Shown: positions 1 through 11,398, counted from the stretch's first letter. The stretch is DNA of 26,646 nucleotides from Larix sibirica (GCA_004151065.3 NWUY0300014490.1:20130-46775); one strand, 5' to 3'. Notes: generated from the sequence alone by a model not told the origin. Program-made: numbers and translations.

Positions 1-841
1 ATTAAATAGTATTTGTTTTATGTTTATATTAAATTTGATATATATTAAGACAAACCTTTTAAAACATAATTAAGATAGTGCTCTAATCAATACTTTCGAA
101 CCATTGCCATGGTGAAAATGAAGTTTATCTTTAATTTTGAATGAAGTCATTCTGGAAAAATCTACAAAGTTATTATATACAGTGGTCCTTAAGTTTAGGG
201 TTGAAATTCACTTTTTAAATATGAATGGGAAAATGACCTCTACCAAACAAAAGTTCTCATGTACTGATCATCCAAAAACGTTTACAGTACGAAAAATAAA
301 AAATGCTTTTCGAAAAGCAATAACCCTATGTGAACAACTCGAAAGCGTTCGCCAAATCCAACGCCGGAATTACAATAATCCTCTTTTAAGTATTAACCAT
401 TCAATCATCTTAACGTAGCTTTCCAAAGGTGATGGGCGCGCTCCACCCACGCAGAGGGAATGACTGTGAAAAAAAAGAAAATAGAGAAGGGTTTTTGGGT
501 CCGAACAGGCAGAGGTCCTACCATCTTTAACGGAAATGACCTGCATTCTCCACGATTCTGCAGTGATCGATTACCCGTTATACCCATACCACGCTCCTCG
601 CGCCTCTAACTTTGTGTCGTATTGCATGAGCTTGTGCTTGCCACCGCTCACTATTTTTTACGACATGGACATTCAAGTACAGTGGGTCATTGCATGACAT
701 AATGCAATGCCCAATGCCCGAATCTGCAACAACTTTGCGTAAATTGTGATTTCAATTTTGTTTTTTCCTTCGAAATGACACTACCTAATTTTTTTGGCTC
801 TGCTACAACGTATCGCTTTCGGATTATCAAGTAGTAGTTGA
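1..841. repeat. Duplicated block, copy 1, non-array part
   Basis: This stretch recurs at 1435-2275 (offset 1434) and I found no differences by eye. It leads into the 51-bp minisatellite. A 93-codon plus-strand frame at 137-418 is open in both copies. Because the copies are identical, its presence in both says nothing about selection. The translation is basic and lysine-rich and matches no family I recognise. The block is otherwise AT-rich, with a more GC-balanced patch near 420-620. It could be unique host DNA beside the minisatellite. I see no gene with reasonable support. Confidence 0.8.
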
Positions 842-1389
842 GAATCAAATCTATATTAGTTGTGGTAAACTTTAGTACAGTCCAATACGAATTAATAAAA
901 TCTATATTGGCTGTGGTAAACCTTAGTACAGAGAAATTGGAATTAATCAAATCTATATTTGTTGTAGTAAACCTTAGTACAGTCTAATTGGAATTAATCA
1001 AATCTATATTGGTTGTGGTAAACCCTAGTCCAGTCTAATTGGAATTAATCAAATCTATATTAGTTGTTGTAAACCCTAGTCCAGTCCAATTGGAATTAAT
1101 CAAATCTATATTAGTTGTGGTAAACCTTAGTACAGCCCAATTGGAATTAATCAAATCTATATTAGTTGTGGTAAACCCTAGTCCAGCCCAATTGGAATTA
1201 ATCAAATCTATATTAGTTGTGGTAAACCCTAGACCAGTCCAATTGGAACTAATAAAATATATATTAGTTGCGGTAAACCCTAGTCCAGTCCAATTGAAAT
1301 TAATCAAATCTATGTTAGTTGTGGGGTAAACCCTAGTACAATCCAATTGGAAGTGATCAAATCTATATTAGTTGTGGTAAACCCAACTA
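842..1389. repeat. 51-bp minisatellite, copy 1 (about 10-11 units)
   Basis: Tandem units of 51 bp. The core reads AATTGGAATTAATCAAATCT, then a TATATTAGTTGTGG-type segment, then TAAACCCTAGTCCAGTCC. The first units (842-1000) are the most diverged, with AAACTTTAG or AAACCTTAG in place of AAACCCTAG. Because 51 is 17 codons, frames stay open on both strands with a 17-residue period; I take these as by-products and not genes. The array stops at the ambiguous base 1390. Confidence 0.92.
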
Positions 1390-1390
1390 N
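1390..1390. other. Ambiguous base (N) at the junction of two duplicated blocks
   Basis: Up to this base the sequence follows the array also seen at 2276-2925. Just after it come 44 bases with no counterpart in copy 1, and then the second copy of the block begins at 1435. A lone N at such a point suggests a contig join. Confidence 0.6.
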
Positions 1391-1434
1391 TTGTTTAAGA
1401 ACCAACTATCAGTGATTAAGAAAAAAATATGTTT

Positions 1435-2275
1435 ATTAAATAGTATTTGTTTTATGTTTATATTAAATTTGATATATATTAAGACAAACCTTTTAAAACA
1501 TAATTAAGATAGTGCTCTAATCAATACTTTCGAACCATTGCCATGGTGAAAATGAAGTTTATCTTTAATTTTGAATGAAGTCATTCTGGAAAAATCTACA
1601 AAGTTATTATATACAGTGGTCCTTAAGTTTAGGGTTGAAATTCACTTTTTAAATATGAATGGGAAAATGACCTCTACCAAACAAAAGTTCTCATGTACTG
1701 ATCATCCAAAAACGTTTACAGTACGAAAAATAAAAAATGCTTTTCGAAAAGCAATAACCCTATGTGAACAACTCGAAAGCGTTCGCCAAATCCAACGCCG
1801 GAATTACAATAATCCTCTTTTAAGTATTAACCATTCAATCATCTTAACGTAGCTTTCCAAAGGTGATGGGCGCGCTCCACCCACGCAGAGGGAATGACTG
1901 TGAAAAAAAAGAAAATAGAGAAGGGTTTTTGGGTCCGAACAGGCAGAGGTCCTACCATCTTTAACGGAAATGACCTGCATTCTCCACGATTCTGCAGTGA
2001 TCGATTACCCGTTATACCCATACCACGCTCCTCGCGCCTCTAACTTTGTGTCGTATTGCATGAGCTTGTGCTTGCCACCGCTCACTATTTTTTACGACAT
2101 GGACATTCAAGTACAGTGGGTCATTGCATGACATAATGCAATGCCCAATGCCCGAATCTGCAACAACTTTGCGTAAATTGTGATTTCAATTTTGTTTTTT
2201 CCTTCGAAATGACACTACCTAATTTTTTTGGCTCTGCTACAACGTATCGCTTTCGGATTATCAAGTAGTAGTTGA
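1435..2275. repeat. Duplicated block, copy 2, non-array part
   Basis: Second copy of 1-841 at offset 1434, with no differences found by eye. It carries the same short open frames. It is preceded by a 44-base segment (1391-1434) that shows what lies to the left of the block; the matching position for copy 1 falls outside the window. Confidence 0.85.
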
Positions 2276-3167
2276 GAATCAAATCTATATTAGTTGTGGT
2301 AAACTTTAGTACAGTCCAATACGAATTAATAAAATCTATATTGGCTGTGGTAAACCTTAGTACAGAGAAATTGGAATTAATCAAATCTATATTTGTTGTA
2401 GTAAACCTTAGTACAGTCTAATTGGAATTAATCAAATCTATATTGGTTGTGGTAAACCCTAGTCCAGTTTAATTGGAATTAATCAAATCTATATTGGTTG
2501 TGGTAAACCGTAGTCCAGTCCAATTGGAATTAATCAAATCTATATTGGTTGTGGTAAACCCTAGTCCAGTCTAATTGGAATTAATCAAATCTATATTAGT
2601 TGTTGTAAACCCTAGTCCAGTCCAATTGGAATTAATCAAATCTATATTAGTTGTGGTAAACCTTAGTACAGCCCAATTGGAATTAATCAAATCTATATTA
2701 GTTGTGGTAAACCCTAGTCCAGCCCAATTGGAATTAATCAAATCTATATTAGTTGTGGTAAACCCTAGACCAGTCCAATTGGAACTAATAAAATATATAT
2801 TAGTTGCGGTAAACCCTAGTCCAGTCCAATTGAAATTAATCAAATCTATGTTAGTTGTGGGGTAAACCCTAGTACAATCCAATTGGAAGTGATCAAATCT
2901 ATATTAGTTGTGGTAAACCCAACTAAACCCTAGTCCAGTCCAATTGGAAGTAATCAAATCTATATTAGTTGTGGTAAACCCAACAAAACCCTAGTTCGTC
3001 CAATTGGAATTAATCAAATCCAGTCCAATTGAAATTAATCAAATCTATGTTAGTTGTGGGGTAAACCCTAGTACAGTCCAATTGGAAGTAATCAAATTTA
3101 TATTAGTTGTGGTAAACCCAACTAAACCCTATTACAGTCCAATTGGAATTAATCAAATCTATATTTG
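2276..3167. repeat. 51-bp minisatellite, copy 2, with degenerate extension
   Basis: Same array as 842-1389, but with two extra 51-bp units (about 2470-2571), so the offset to copy 1 changes from 1434 to 1536. From about 2926 the array continues as longer composite units containing AAACCCAACTAAACCCTAG, alternating with shortened units, and fades out near 3167. Many units carry AAACCCTA, the core of the plant telo-box. Confidence 0.9.
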
Positions 3168-4432
3168 TGATAAATAGAATTGGAATTTCAAATCCATCCA
3201 GCCCACCAAATTTTACAACTACAACAGAAATTTCAAAAGTTTTAGCATTTTAACCCTGATCTTTTACGGGTATGAAAATGTTTTGACAGTAATTAACTGA
3301 CAAATTGCCTCATGACTGGATTCCATCCCTGGTGGTAAACCCTAGTACAATCCAATTGGAATTACCCACTGTGTTTGAATCGACTACTCGTCCATTATTA
3401 TTAATCTTCTGGTTCCATCTCCTCGATAATTGAAACTTTTGATGACAGCTACACTGTCATTCGATTTTTATTGACTCCTTACTCCCTCAATAATCGAGTT
3501 GAATTTTCCAGTACGTACTCTGTAATTGTGATTGGAAATTATTAAAGATTTTATTGATTTGATGTACTAGAGTCATTAATTCTCTGATAATAATTTCATT
3601 GGTGTTATAAGGGACCCAATTTCATTGTCCATTTTCTTTTAAATTTAACTCCGCATTAACATGGGAAATGTCTTTCAGCAAAAGTAAAGTAATGAAACAG
3701 AGAAGGGTCAGATTCGTTTAGCTTTTTTAATTGGTGGGTAACAACCAACAGCTCATGATTATTCACCCTCCTTACAGTTCTGGAACGAACACCATTATTT
3801 AATTGTACTGTTGAAAATCCCGCTCCATTTCACCTGACTCCTGAGACTAAAGGAAGTGAATCTAATTTGGTTTTGCGTACCATATGCTGCCAGGCCGTAT
3901 TTGCTTTTGAATTTCTCCTAAGATTATTCTGCAATGCCTTTTGAGATGGAAAACAGTGAGACCTGAACAATTGAATAGCTCAAAATCCTTTATATTATTT
4001 ATTATTGCTGAATGTTTTATAGATTTTAATTTTAAAAAAGTAATATATATATATATACTAAATAAAGAGAACAAATTTCATGACTACCACTTTATTATAA
4101 TCAATTTTGCTACACCCAAGTCTTTCAATGAATGAAACAGAGGTGGGCCCTTAATACAGATATGCTTTCAGAATTGAATATACTTTTTGATTTATTATAT
4201 AAATAATAAAAGTGCTGTATTTTTTTCCTCAGAGATGGGCCCATTATCACCAAGAGTCCCTTTCTTCTGCTGATTAATATATATTATTTATTACTATACA
4301 TTGTTTTATAGATTTTAATTTTCAAATTGGGTTTTTATTAAAATAATCAATTTTTTGAAAGTCAATTTTGGAATAGTATTTTTGTATATTAGTCCAGAAT
4401 CCATTAGTGTCTATAAATTATATAAAAAGTTA
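3168..4432. other. Unassigned AT-rich DNA
   Basis: No gene recognised. A stray fragment of the 51-bp unit sits at 3331-3365. A short (TA)n run lies near 4042-4057. A segment near 3990-4033 (TTTTATAGATTTTAATTTT) recurs near 4278-4325, and a GGGCCC-containing segment near 4143 has a partner near 4236, which suggests an old duplication of about 290 bp. The part at 3370-3930 is less repetitive than its surroundings, but I see no open frame worth calling. Confidence 0.5.
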
Positions 4433-5490
4433 TAAAAGTTTATTTTCACAATTTTGGTATTCAATTATGTCTTCAAATTTCTTTTCAATGACGTCTTTAC
4501 ATTTGTTTTATTGAGATATTTTATAAGTTGTATAAAGTACTTAAATCTTTATGGAGAATTGAGTACTTTTGTCTTGAGTGTTTATACTTAGGATATAGGA
4601 CAATATAACATCACATTCCTTTTTTCATCTCCATATTTAAATTAGAGCAAAATATATGATTTTTGTATATAGAGTTTTTGAGTAGATGTTTTATGAGATT
4701 GGGTTGTATTGGGTTGTGTGTTTTCACTAATTTAACATTTATTTTTAAGTTATGATGAAAAATATGAAAAATTTATTTTCACAATTTTGATTTTATTTAT
4801 TTTAATGATGTGTTTCAGATTTGTTTTCAATGATGTTTTCATATTTATTTTGTTAAGATATTCTAACATTTATATAAAGTACTCAAATCTTTATGGAGAA
4901 TTGAGTACTTTTGTTTTCATCCTTCATACTTAAGATAATAGGACAATGTAACGTTCATACTTAACATAGTTAACATCAGATTATTGTTTATCTTCATGTT
5001 TAAATTAGGGGTGATGAGACCTTTTTTTTAAATTGACAAAATATATGATTTATATACATAGAGTTTTTTTAGCAAATGTTATTCTATGCTATTGGGTTGT
5101 GTGATCTCACTAATTTAACGTTTATTTTCAAGTAATGATGAAAAACATGAAAATCTTATTTTCACAATTTTGATTTTATTTATTTCAATGATATATTCAT
5201 ATTTGTTTGTTGAGATATTCAATAAGTTATGTAAATTACTCAAATCTTTATGGAGAATTGAGTATTTTTGTCTTCATCATTCATATTTAAGATAATAAGA
5301 CATTGTAACATCACTTTCTCTTTTCATCTCTATGTTTAAACTACAACTAGGTGATGAGACCTTAGCTTCAATTGGAAAAATATATTATTTTTATACATAG
5401 ATTGTTTGAGTGGATGTTGTTCTATGGGATTGTGATGTGTGATTTCATTAATTTAACATTTTTTTAAGCAATGATGAAAAATATGAATAT
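4433..5490. repeat. Three diverged tandem units of about 330-385 bp
   Basis: Landmarks recur in the same order three times. TTTTCACAATTTTG occurs near 4443, 4776 and 5159. CTTTATGGAGAATTGAGTA occurs near 4548, 4890 and 5247. A segment like ATATATGATTTTTATACATAGA follows, and each unit closes with AATGATGAAAAATATGAA or a close variant. Spacings of 333-383 bp reflect indels. No coding potential is visible. Possibly a local satellite-like expansion or an old LTR array. Confidence 0.8.
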
Positions 5491-5967
5491 CTATAGAATG
5501 AAACTCACCCCTCCTTAAATGACTCGATGAATAAAACCAATATCCATCATGCCCAAGTATCAACATATGGTTATTTATGGGCCCATTAAGGTTGAAAAGT
5601 AAATTTAACATGATTTCATAATCACAAACAATGCAATGCAATCCACTTTGAGGCAATGTCTAGTCAACAAGCAAACTAGAACTTATTAAGAACTTTAGTC
5701 ATGTGCAATTTAACCTTTTTTTTAAGCAATGATGAAAAATATGAATATCTATAGAATGAAACTCACCCCTCCTTAAATGACTTGATGAATAAAACCAGTA
5801 TCCATGATGCAAAGTATCAACATATGATGATTTATGAGCCCATTAAGGTTGAAAAGTAAATTTAACATTATTTCATAATCACAAACAATGCAATGCAATC
5901 CACTTTGGGGCAATTTCTAGTCAACAAGCAAACTAGAACTTATTAAGAACTTTAGTCATGTGCAATG
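5452..5967. repeat. 258-bp tandem duplication
   Basis: 5452-5709 is repeated at 5710-5967 at offset 258 with only scattered differences (for example ACTCGATG against ACTTGATG, and GGGCAATTTCTAG against AGGCAATGTCTAG). It starts inside the tail of the third 330-385-bp unit, so the two tandem systems share the AAGCAATGATGAAAAATATG segment. Non-coding. Confidence 0.88.
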
Positions 5968-7800
5968 ACATGGTGCCTTGCCTCAAGCAGAGTTCTTCCA
6001 TGTACACTATCAAAGTTCCACAACTTAGTCTAGGATTTGGCATATATGGTGTCTCAAATAAATGGAAAACACTGAATTAAATTCATAGGCTTCATTCTTT
6101 TGCAAATTCATTAAGGAATTTACCATGAAATTGAATTACTAAACAAATTTCATAATTAAAAACATAAACACAAACAAACATACTTGTCACGAGAATAAAG
6201 AGAAACAATTATATATTTTTAAGTTAACCACCAAATTAGTTGCAAATGAGTGATTCATAGCCCATCCATATGAATATGATATAGATTCCACCATCAAGCT
6301 AGGCTATGACTCCACAAGAGAAAAGACAAGATCAATGGCTCTAAAACTGACTCAACACAAAGCAAATACAAGGCCAATGGCTCTACAACTCATTCAACCC
6401 AAACTGCAATGCTCGGAATTTACAAGAGGCACGCACCTACCATAACTTTTCTCACTGAAATCCCTCAAGGAAACTAACCTAACCTTCAATCAACCACAAA
6501 TTATTTCTATGCAATGGTACACAACATAAGGTCTAGAATTCCCTTTCTTTGCTACATAATCTCTTAAGAAAACCACCTCATCCAATCTTACGATGCAAGG
6601 GAAATTAATTTATTGAGTGTCCTCTACATTAATGGAATGGGAGAGCTTCTCTCAACCATGGTTAATTTATGGCACAAACATGGGGGTTGTAGATAAGGAA
6701 AAATTTAGGGGCTAAATTTCCTCATTTTGATAATTTCTTATTTTCTTTTAAAAAACAAATTGTTGATTTCCATTTTTTCTAAAAATATTGACCAAAATTC
6801 TATATAATATAATTACCTTACTTAAAAAATCACTAATATTTTTAGAAACTATATAAAATCCTCATAGTTTGATTTTTTTTGCAAAAGTATAGCCAAACAT
6901 TTTATAGTTGGCATTTTAAGAATCAATAAGATAGGATAAGGTTTATATCATTTAAAATAAGTATAGATACTTAAAAGAATTCCTAGTTATAGGTTTCCTC
7001 TCATTTCCTAGCATCAATGAATAATGTAGCACTAATATTTTTCTTGAAATTTACACAATCATTCTCTTATTAGACACAAAACTCCCCATAGACTCATAGT
7101 GTGCCACTAAAGCTTACAATATTTGTTGGTGTAGGTTACATGTCTAAGGAAAACATGGATGCATACATATTTCTCTCTTAGGTGATAGACAAATGAAAGA
7201 AGCATATGAAGACCGCATGAACAAATCACGCTACAAATACCATTGACTTGCACAAGACCACTTGTTTCCTTCGAGTACAAAATGGATTTGGTAAAAACAA
7301 ATGAGATAGATTGATGAAGGTTGTGTAATAAACATAGCATAAAGTGGGAAGATAATTAATCAACATAGGACTACTATAAATTAACGTTTTATCTCCCCAA
7401 AACCCAAGGGAGTCTTAATTAACCTTATTGATAGGTTTGAATTATATTTCATATTTCTTCTTTTACATAGCCTTTCAACATCACATAATATAAAGTACAA
7501 CATGGTAATATTTATCCACATGGTGACCAGTAAAGTACACCAATGGTAACTAGAAAATGCAGCAAAACATGAATGTGGTAAGAAACCGAAATGTCTAGCC
7601 TGCTAATAGGGCCTTGGTTTTGGGATTCATACCCATATATCCATAATTTGGCGACACTTAACCTATTGTCACATGAAAAGACCCCAATCCGAATTTCATT
7701 TGCTCACATGTTACTCTAATTATGCCTTTATTTCCAAAATAAAACCCCCTTGAAACATAGTATTTTCATCATAAAGGGTAGAATGTGTGGCCTTTCCTAG
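5968..7800. other. Unassigned AT-rich DNA
   Basis: No gene, tRNA, LTR boundary or strong repeat recognised. Short frames on both strands have no recognisable motif or composition bias. A segment with AAGGCCAATGGCTCTACAACT near 6370 has a weaker partner at about 6330. Confidence 0.45.
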
Positions 7801-7978
7801 AAAGTTCACCATGGGGCTAAAGCTTCTTTGAAATATTATATATACCCCTCTTGACCAAAGTCCATATTTCCTAACTTTTTATGAGAAAGAAAGTTCACCA
7901 TGGGGCTAAAGCTTCTTTGAAATATTATATATATCCCTCTTGACCAAAGCCCATTTTTACTAAGTTTCTATGAGAAAG
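7801..7978. repeat. 89-bp tandem duplication
   Basis: AAAGTTCACCATGGGGCTAA starts at 7801 and again at 7890. The following 60 bases are almost identical, including the AATATTATATATA run. The last 20-25 bases of each unit are more diverged. Confidence 0.88.
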
Positions 7979-9725
7979 AAAGATATGTTTAAAGGCTACC
8001 AGTTCTAGTGTGGATGGATTCTAGGTCATGGATCTTCGAAGACATACAAGAAAATCAAAGGATGAGATCTCGATGGATTTAAAGGTTCCAAGGGGTAGGT
8101 GTTCTACTTTATAGCCTACACAAGTCACAAATGGATGCCTGCACCCCCTATTTCTTTGGTTCATAATGTTAAATGGTGGACAAGTCCAACATACGTTAAA
8201 ATCGCACCCTTGATTTCCTCATATCTCCCAATGGATCAATAGATAGGATCTCTTTAAATTTTAAAGGGTAAAGGATGTGGATCACAACTTTATGACCCAC
8301 ACCTATTAGTAGGAGACACATACCTACCATGCATAGGTACAAAAGGTTAAGTGGCAAGCAGTTCAGAAGTGAGTGCAATTGGCCCATTTGTTTTAGATAA
8401 GTGTGTATAGTGGTAAGAAGGAAGATAGCATGACACATGACAACCTCATATGCACTACATTGAACCATAATTTATTGCATAGAAGATGGAAGAGATCTAG
8501 CTTCAATAAGCTAACTACTTATAAAGTGTAATATAATGTATTTATAAACTCATAATATAATGTATTTATAAAGTTGACGTGGGTAGTTAGGGTTTTGAAA
8601 TAGTCAAGAATAACCATTATGCACAACTATAAGTAGTCCTTTAGGGATAAGAGTAGAGGTTAATGAATCAATGAAGTAATCAATCAATTGGTTGTTTTGA
8701 TGTTGTTATTGACAATTGTTTTGTTGTTGCAAAATATAGTTAGGTACTATTGTTATGTTATTATTATTAACCACCTATATACCTTTATTTAGGATATGAG
8801 TATCTATGGGATATCTCTGTTGTTATGGGGTAATGGAATCCCCTTGATTTTCAAATTGTGTCTCATCTACTTTAAATGCATGATTAGTATGTCCGTATTT
8901 ATGTTTACTTTTTGTTAGATCGGGTCTATGTCATGTTATCATTATGCATACGATATGAGTACTACAGAGTTGCATAGTAGTAACCTAAATCCTATTATGA
9001 ATGGATGTTAGGTCTAAATATTTAACTACTCAAATTGTAACTCTCCTTGTCCTTAGTCTCAACATTTGATTTGGGTGAGATATTCCCCACATGGATTGAA
9101 AATGCCAACAATAGACTACACTATACCTTTATTGGACACATAAGTGGACCGTAGTATCCAAAAAGTGCCAATAAATGGTTTTCTTGCTAGGATCATATTA
9201 TAAGGGAGGGAACCTTGTAGTATTACACAAATATTCTAAAAATCATGGATTGAAGATTGGTTTGAAAGTAGGTTTAAAGGTTTCATCGCGTAGGAAGGGA
9301 AATTGCACAAATGGAACTTTGAGAAGTGTAAAAAAAGTTTTATATGGTGATGCTAGTAGGGATGAGTATGAAATCTTTTGGTTTGAGTTTCCCACAATCC
9401 TTTTCAAATGGTTGAAAAGACTTAAAAAATGATCAAAACATGCTTAGTGGGCTAGGAAAGGGATCTAGAATAGAACATCCTAAATTTGATTGTGCTTCAA
9501 TGGGTAGACCATGAGATAACTCACATAATTGATTTGTGAGTGAAGACTATGGTAGAACAGTATGTAGTGGAGTTTGTTATGGATTCCTATCAATTATTTT
9601 CAAAGTAAAAGAAATAATTCAAGGGGAGCAAGCAAGGGGCTGATAAAGGAAATCCTAACATAGATCAAGATCTTGCTTGTTGAAGAAAGTACGCTTTCTT
9701 TTGAACCCATGAGCATGGATAAGTA
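7979..9725. other. Unassigned DNA with possible LTR remnants
   Basis: No gene recognised. Two copies of TAATATAATGTATTTATAAA lie 24 bp apart near 8529-8575. The part around 8575-8700 (GTAGTTAGGGTTTTGAAATAG, then TATAAGTAGTCCTTTAGGG, then AATCAATGAAGTAATCAATC) has the look of the promoter and leader of a plant gypsy LTR, but no boundary, PBS or PPT could be found. An 85-codon frame at 9175-9432 is lysine-rich with internal near-repeats and matches nothing I know. Confidence 0.35.
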
Positions 9726-10027
9726 CACTATAACAAAATAGGTCATTAGTGCATATTTTAGTGTCAAATTTAATGTTATTTTTTTCAATTGTGTACAGCT
9801 GCTTGCCGCTAAAGTCAATTCTAAATGACAGTTCAAAATAGCATCAAGTTTATCATTGGGAATGGCATCAACAATAGCACTAGGTTTAGAGTTAAGTTTT
9901 GCATTGAGAATAGCACCACATTTAGCGTTAATTTTAGTACTATTCATTGCTTGTAAATTAAAATTTATGGAAATAAAAGTGGAAATTGAAAATGACAAAA
10001 TGACAAAATAAAATGAAAACATGGTAA
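9726..10027. other. Unassigned DNA with weak internal repeats
   Basis: Begins with CACTATAACAAAATAGG, which resembles the end of a CACTA transposon, but no matching inverted end or 3-bp target duplication was confirmed. The part at 9835-9950 has short repeated phrases (GCATCAAGTTTATCATTGGG, GCATCAACAATAGCACTAGG, GCATTGAGAATAGCACCACA). A 140-codon minus-strand frame covers 9600-10022; its repeats explain the open frame, so I do not call a gene. Confidence 0.3.
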
Positions 10028-10094
10028 TGGAATGATGGGATTTGAACCCATATCACTTGCCAAAATGAAACATCCCTGCTTGAGCTACATTTAC
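10028..10094 (-). other. tRNA-like sequence 1 (pseudo-tRNA or SINE head)
   Basis: Read on the minus strand, a 67-nt sequence has an A-box-like TAGCTCAAGCAGG and the B-box GGTTCAAATCC (10038-10048). The T arm is complete: ATGGG, the 7-nt loop TTCAAAT, then CCCAT. The two acceptor strands (10088-10094 and 10028-10034) pair at only 4 of 7 positions. The anticodon arm could form a 4-bp stem around TTGGCAA, but the molecule is about 5 nt shorter than a normal tRNA. It is most likely a decayed tRNA-derived repeat. Confidence 0.5.
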
Positions 10095-10218
10095 ACAAAA
10101 ATCCACCATTAAAAGTGTAGATATGAACTAAAAGTATCCTAACCTAGTATAAATTAGAATTTACATAAACACAAAGGGAAAAAGGTAAAAAATGGAAATA
10201 AAAATAGAAAATGGCAAA

Positions 10219-10285
10219 GGGAATGATGGGATTTGAACCCATATCACTTTCTAAAAGGAAAGAAATCTAATTAAACTACATTCCC
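10219..10285 (-). other. tRNA-like sequence 2
   Basis: Minus strand, 67 nt. The acceptor strands GGGAATG (10279-10285) and CATTCCC (10219-10225) pair perfectly over 7 bp. The T arm is identical to that of sequence 1, with B-box GGTTCAAATCC at 10229-10239. The middle (CTTTC...GAAAG around CTTTTA) can form a 5-bp stem with a loop one base too short. The D arm is not canonical. About 191 bp from sequence 1, with similar A-rich sequence next to both. Confidence 0.5.
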
Positions 10286-10419
10286 ATAGAAACCTATCAT
10301 GAAAATTCTAGATGTGAATTGAAACTAACCTCACCTATGCATGCAAACAAGTGAATAATGCAAATTCTAGATAAATATCAACATTTAATACAAGGCGAAA
10401 AGTAAGTAGTAAGAGATAT

Positions 10420-10487
10420 ATGGGTGTTAGGATTTGAACCTATCTCTCCTTATAGGAATGCAAGGGCCTTCCTTAGGCCTCACCCAT
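10420..10487 (-). other. tRNA-like sequence 3
   Basis: Minus strand, 68 nt. The acceptor strands ATGGGTG (10481-10487) and CACCCAT (10420-10426) pair fully, and pairing extends two further bases outward. A D-arm-like hairpin GGCC-TAAGGAA-GGCC is present. The B-box GGTTCAAATCC is at 10430-10440, with a T stem of 4 of 5 pairs. The anticodon arm is not canonical. The acceptor stem differs from sequence 2 on both strands yet still pairs. Confidence 0.5.
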
Positions 10488-11398
10488 ATGCATTAAATAG
10501 AAACTCAAAAATGTTTTTTTTCTTGTTTCTTCATTAAACATGCAACAACAAATTCTCTAGTTTTGGCCCTACCCTAACCCTTCTACTTTAGGTTGCATAG
10601 GCGCCAGTCAAGTAATGTATGCAACCACCTCATTTGAATAAGGGCACCTAGATATTAGTGAATAATTAATTATTCTGAAAAGGTTATCTCTATCAATTAA
10701 GGCCCACTACGGTAGTCAGTATGCATTAATTATGGGGCCACAAGTAGTTAGGGTTTTCACTATTGAAATACTATTTAAAGAGCTAGAATGTTATGGCATG
10801 TTTCGTCGAGTATTTTTGTAATTGGAGCTTGGCTCAAGTGAAAAGTCACCCAACCTTAAGAGGCAAGTGGACATTGTTTTATGTTGGATTATCATAATAC
10901 AAGGGTTTATTCTACAATAATTCATTTCAACTTTCTTTTTGTTTGGCTATTCTACACTATGATTTCTAATTTCTTGCATTATAAATCTCTATATGCATGG
11001 TTGTGTTCTAATTTTAAGGGTTAAAGAACAATACAAGTGTCTAAAATGTTTTCATATTCTTTTTTTAGGATAGAGATGTTTTCCAATGTCTTTAAATAAC
11101 ACATAGATATGTCATTCAATGGGTAAAACTATAGTTGGAGAAGAATACATGCATACAATACAAGAGGTTTCACCTAGTTGGACACTCTTGTAACCCACCT
11201 TGGCACCCCTTCAAGTACTACCACCTCAAACAACACTTGTATACGGAATTTTAATTCAACATACCCTTGAGTATTTCGGAAGCCCCCAAGCAATGTATAA
11301 CCAACTTTAGATCATTTGATCAACTATATTGTTGCTATAGTGGCACCAAGCATTGAACTCAGGAAGATTACTCTCTAGTACCTAGGTAGTCAAATAGT
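10488..11398. other. Unassigned DNA, possibly a gypsy LTR or leader
   Basis: No gene recognised. Around 10735-10800 the phrase GTAGTTAGGGTTTTCACTAT is followed by ACTATTTAAAGAGC, a layout common in LTR promoters. The gypsy pol relic that starts at 11399 lies downstream on the same strand, but no PBS, gag or LTR end was found, so the link is only a guess. Confidence 0.3.

Noticed and set aside
137-418. 93-codon plus-strand frame, present again at 1571-1852
   Set aside because: The second copy is part of an identical block, so it is not independent support. No domain or family recognised.
1035-1346. Long open frames on both strands with 17-residue periodic translation (also 2571-2882)
   Set aside because: The 51-bp unit is a multiple of three, so frames stay open automatically on both strands. 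The period explains them without a gene.
842-3167. CRISPR-like regular repeats
   Set aside because: The units are contiguous 51-bp repeats without unique spacers, and the context is a plant nuclear genome.
9175-9432. 85-codon lysine-rich plus-strand frame
   Set aside because: No recognisable domain, and the length is within chance expectation for this much AT-rich DNA.
9726-9745. CACTATAACAAAATAGG as a possible CACTA transposon end
   Set aside because: The best partner found (GCTATAGTG near 11336) matches poorly and the flanking 3 bp do not agree. No transposase seen.
9600-10022. 140-codon minus-strand frame with a hydrophobic start and repeated AK/DAI phrases
   Set aside because: The repeated phrases come from short DNA repeats, and no family, upstream signal or conserved motif is visible.
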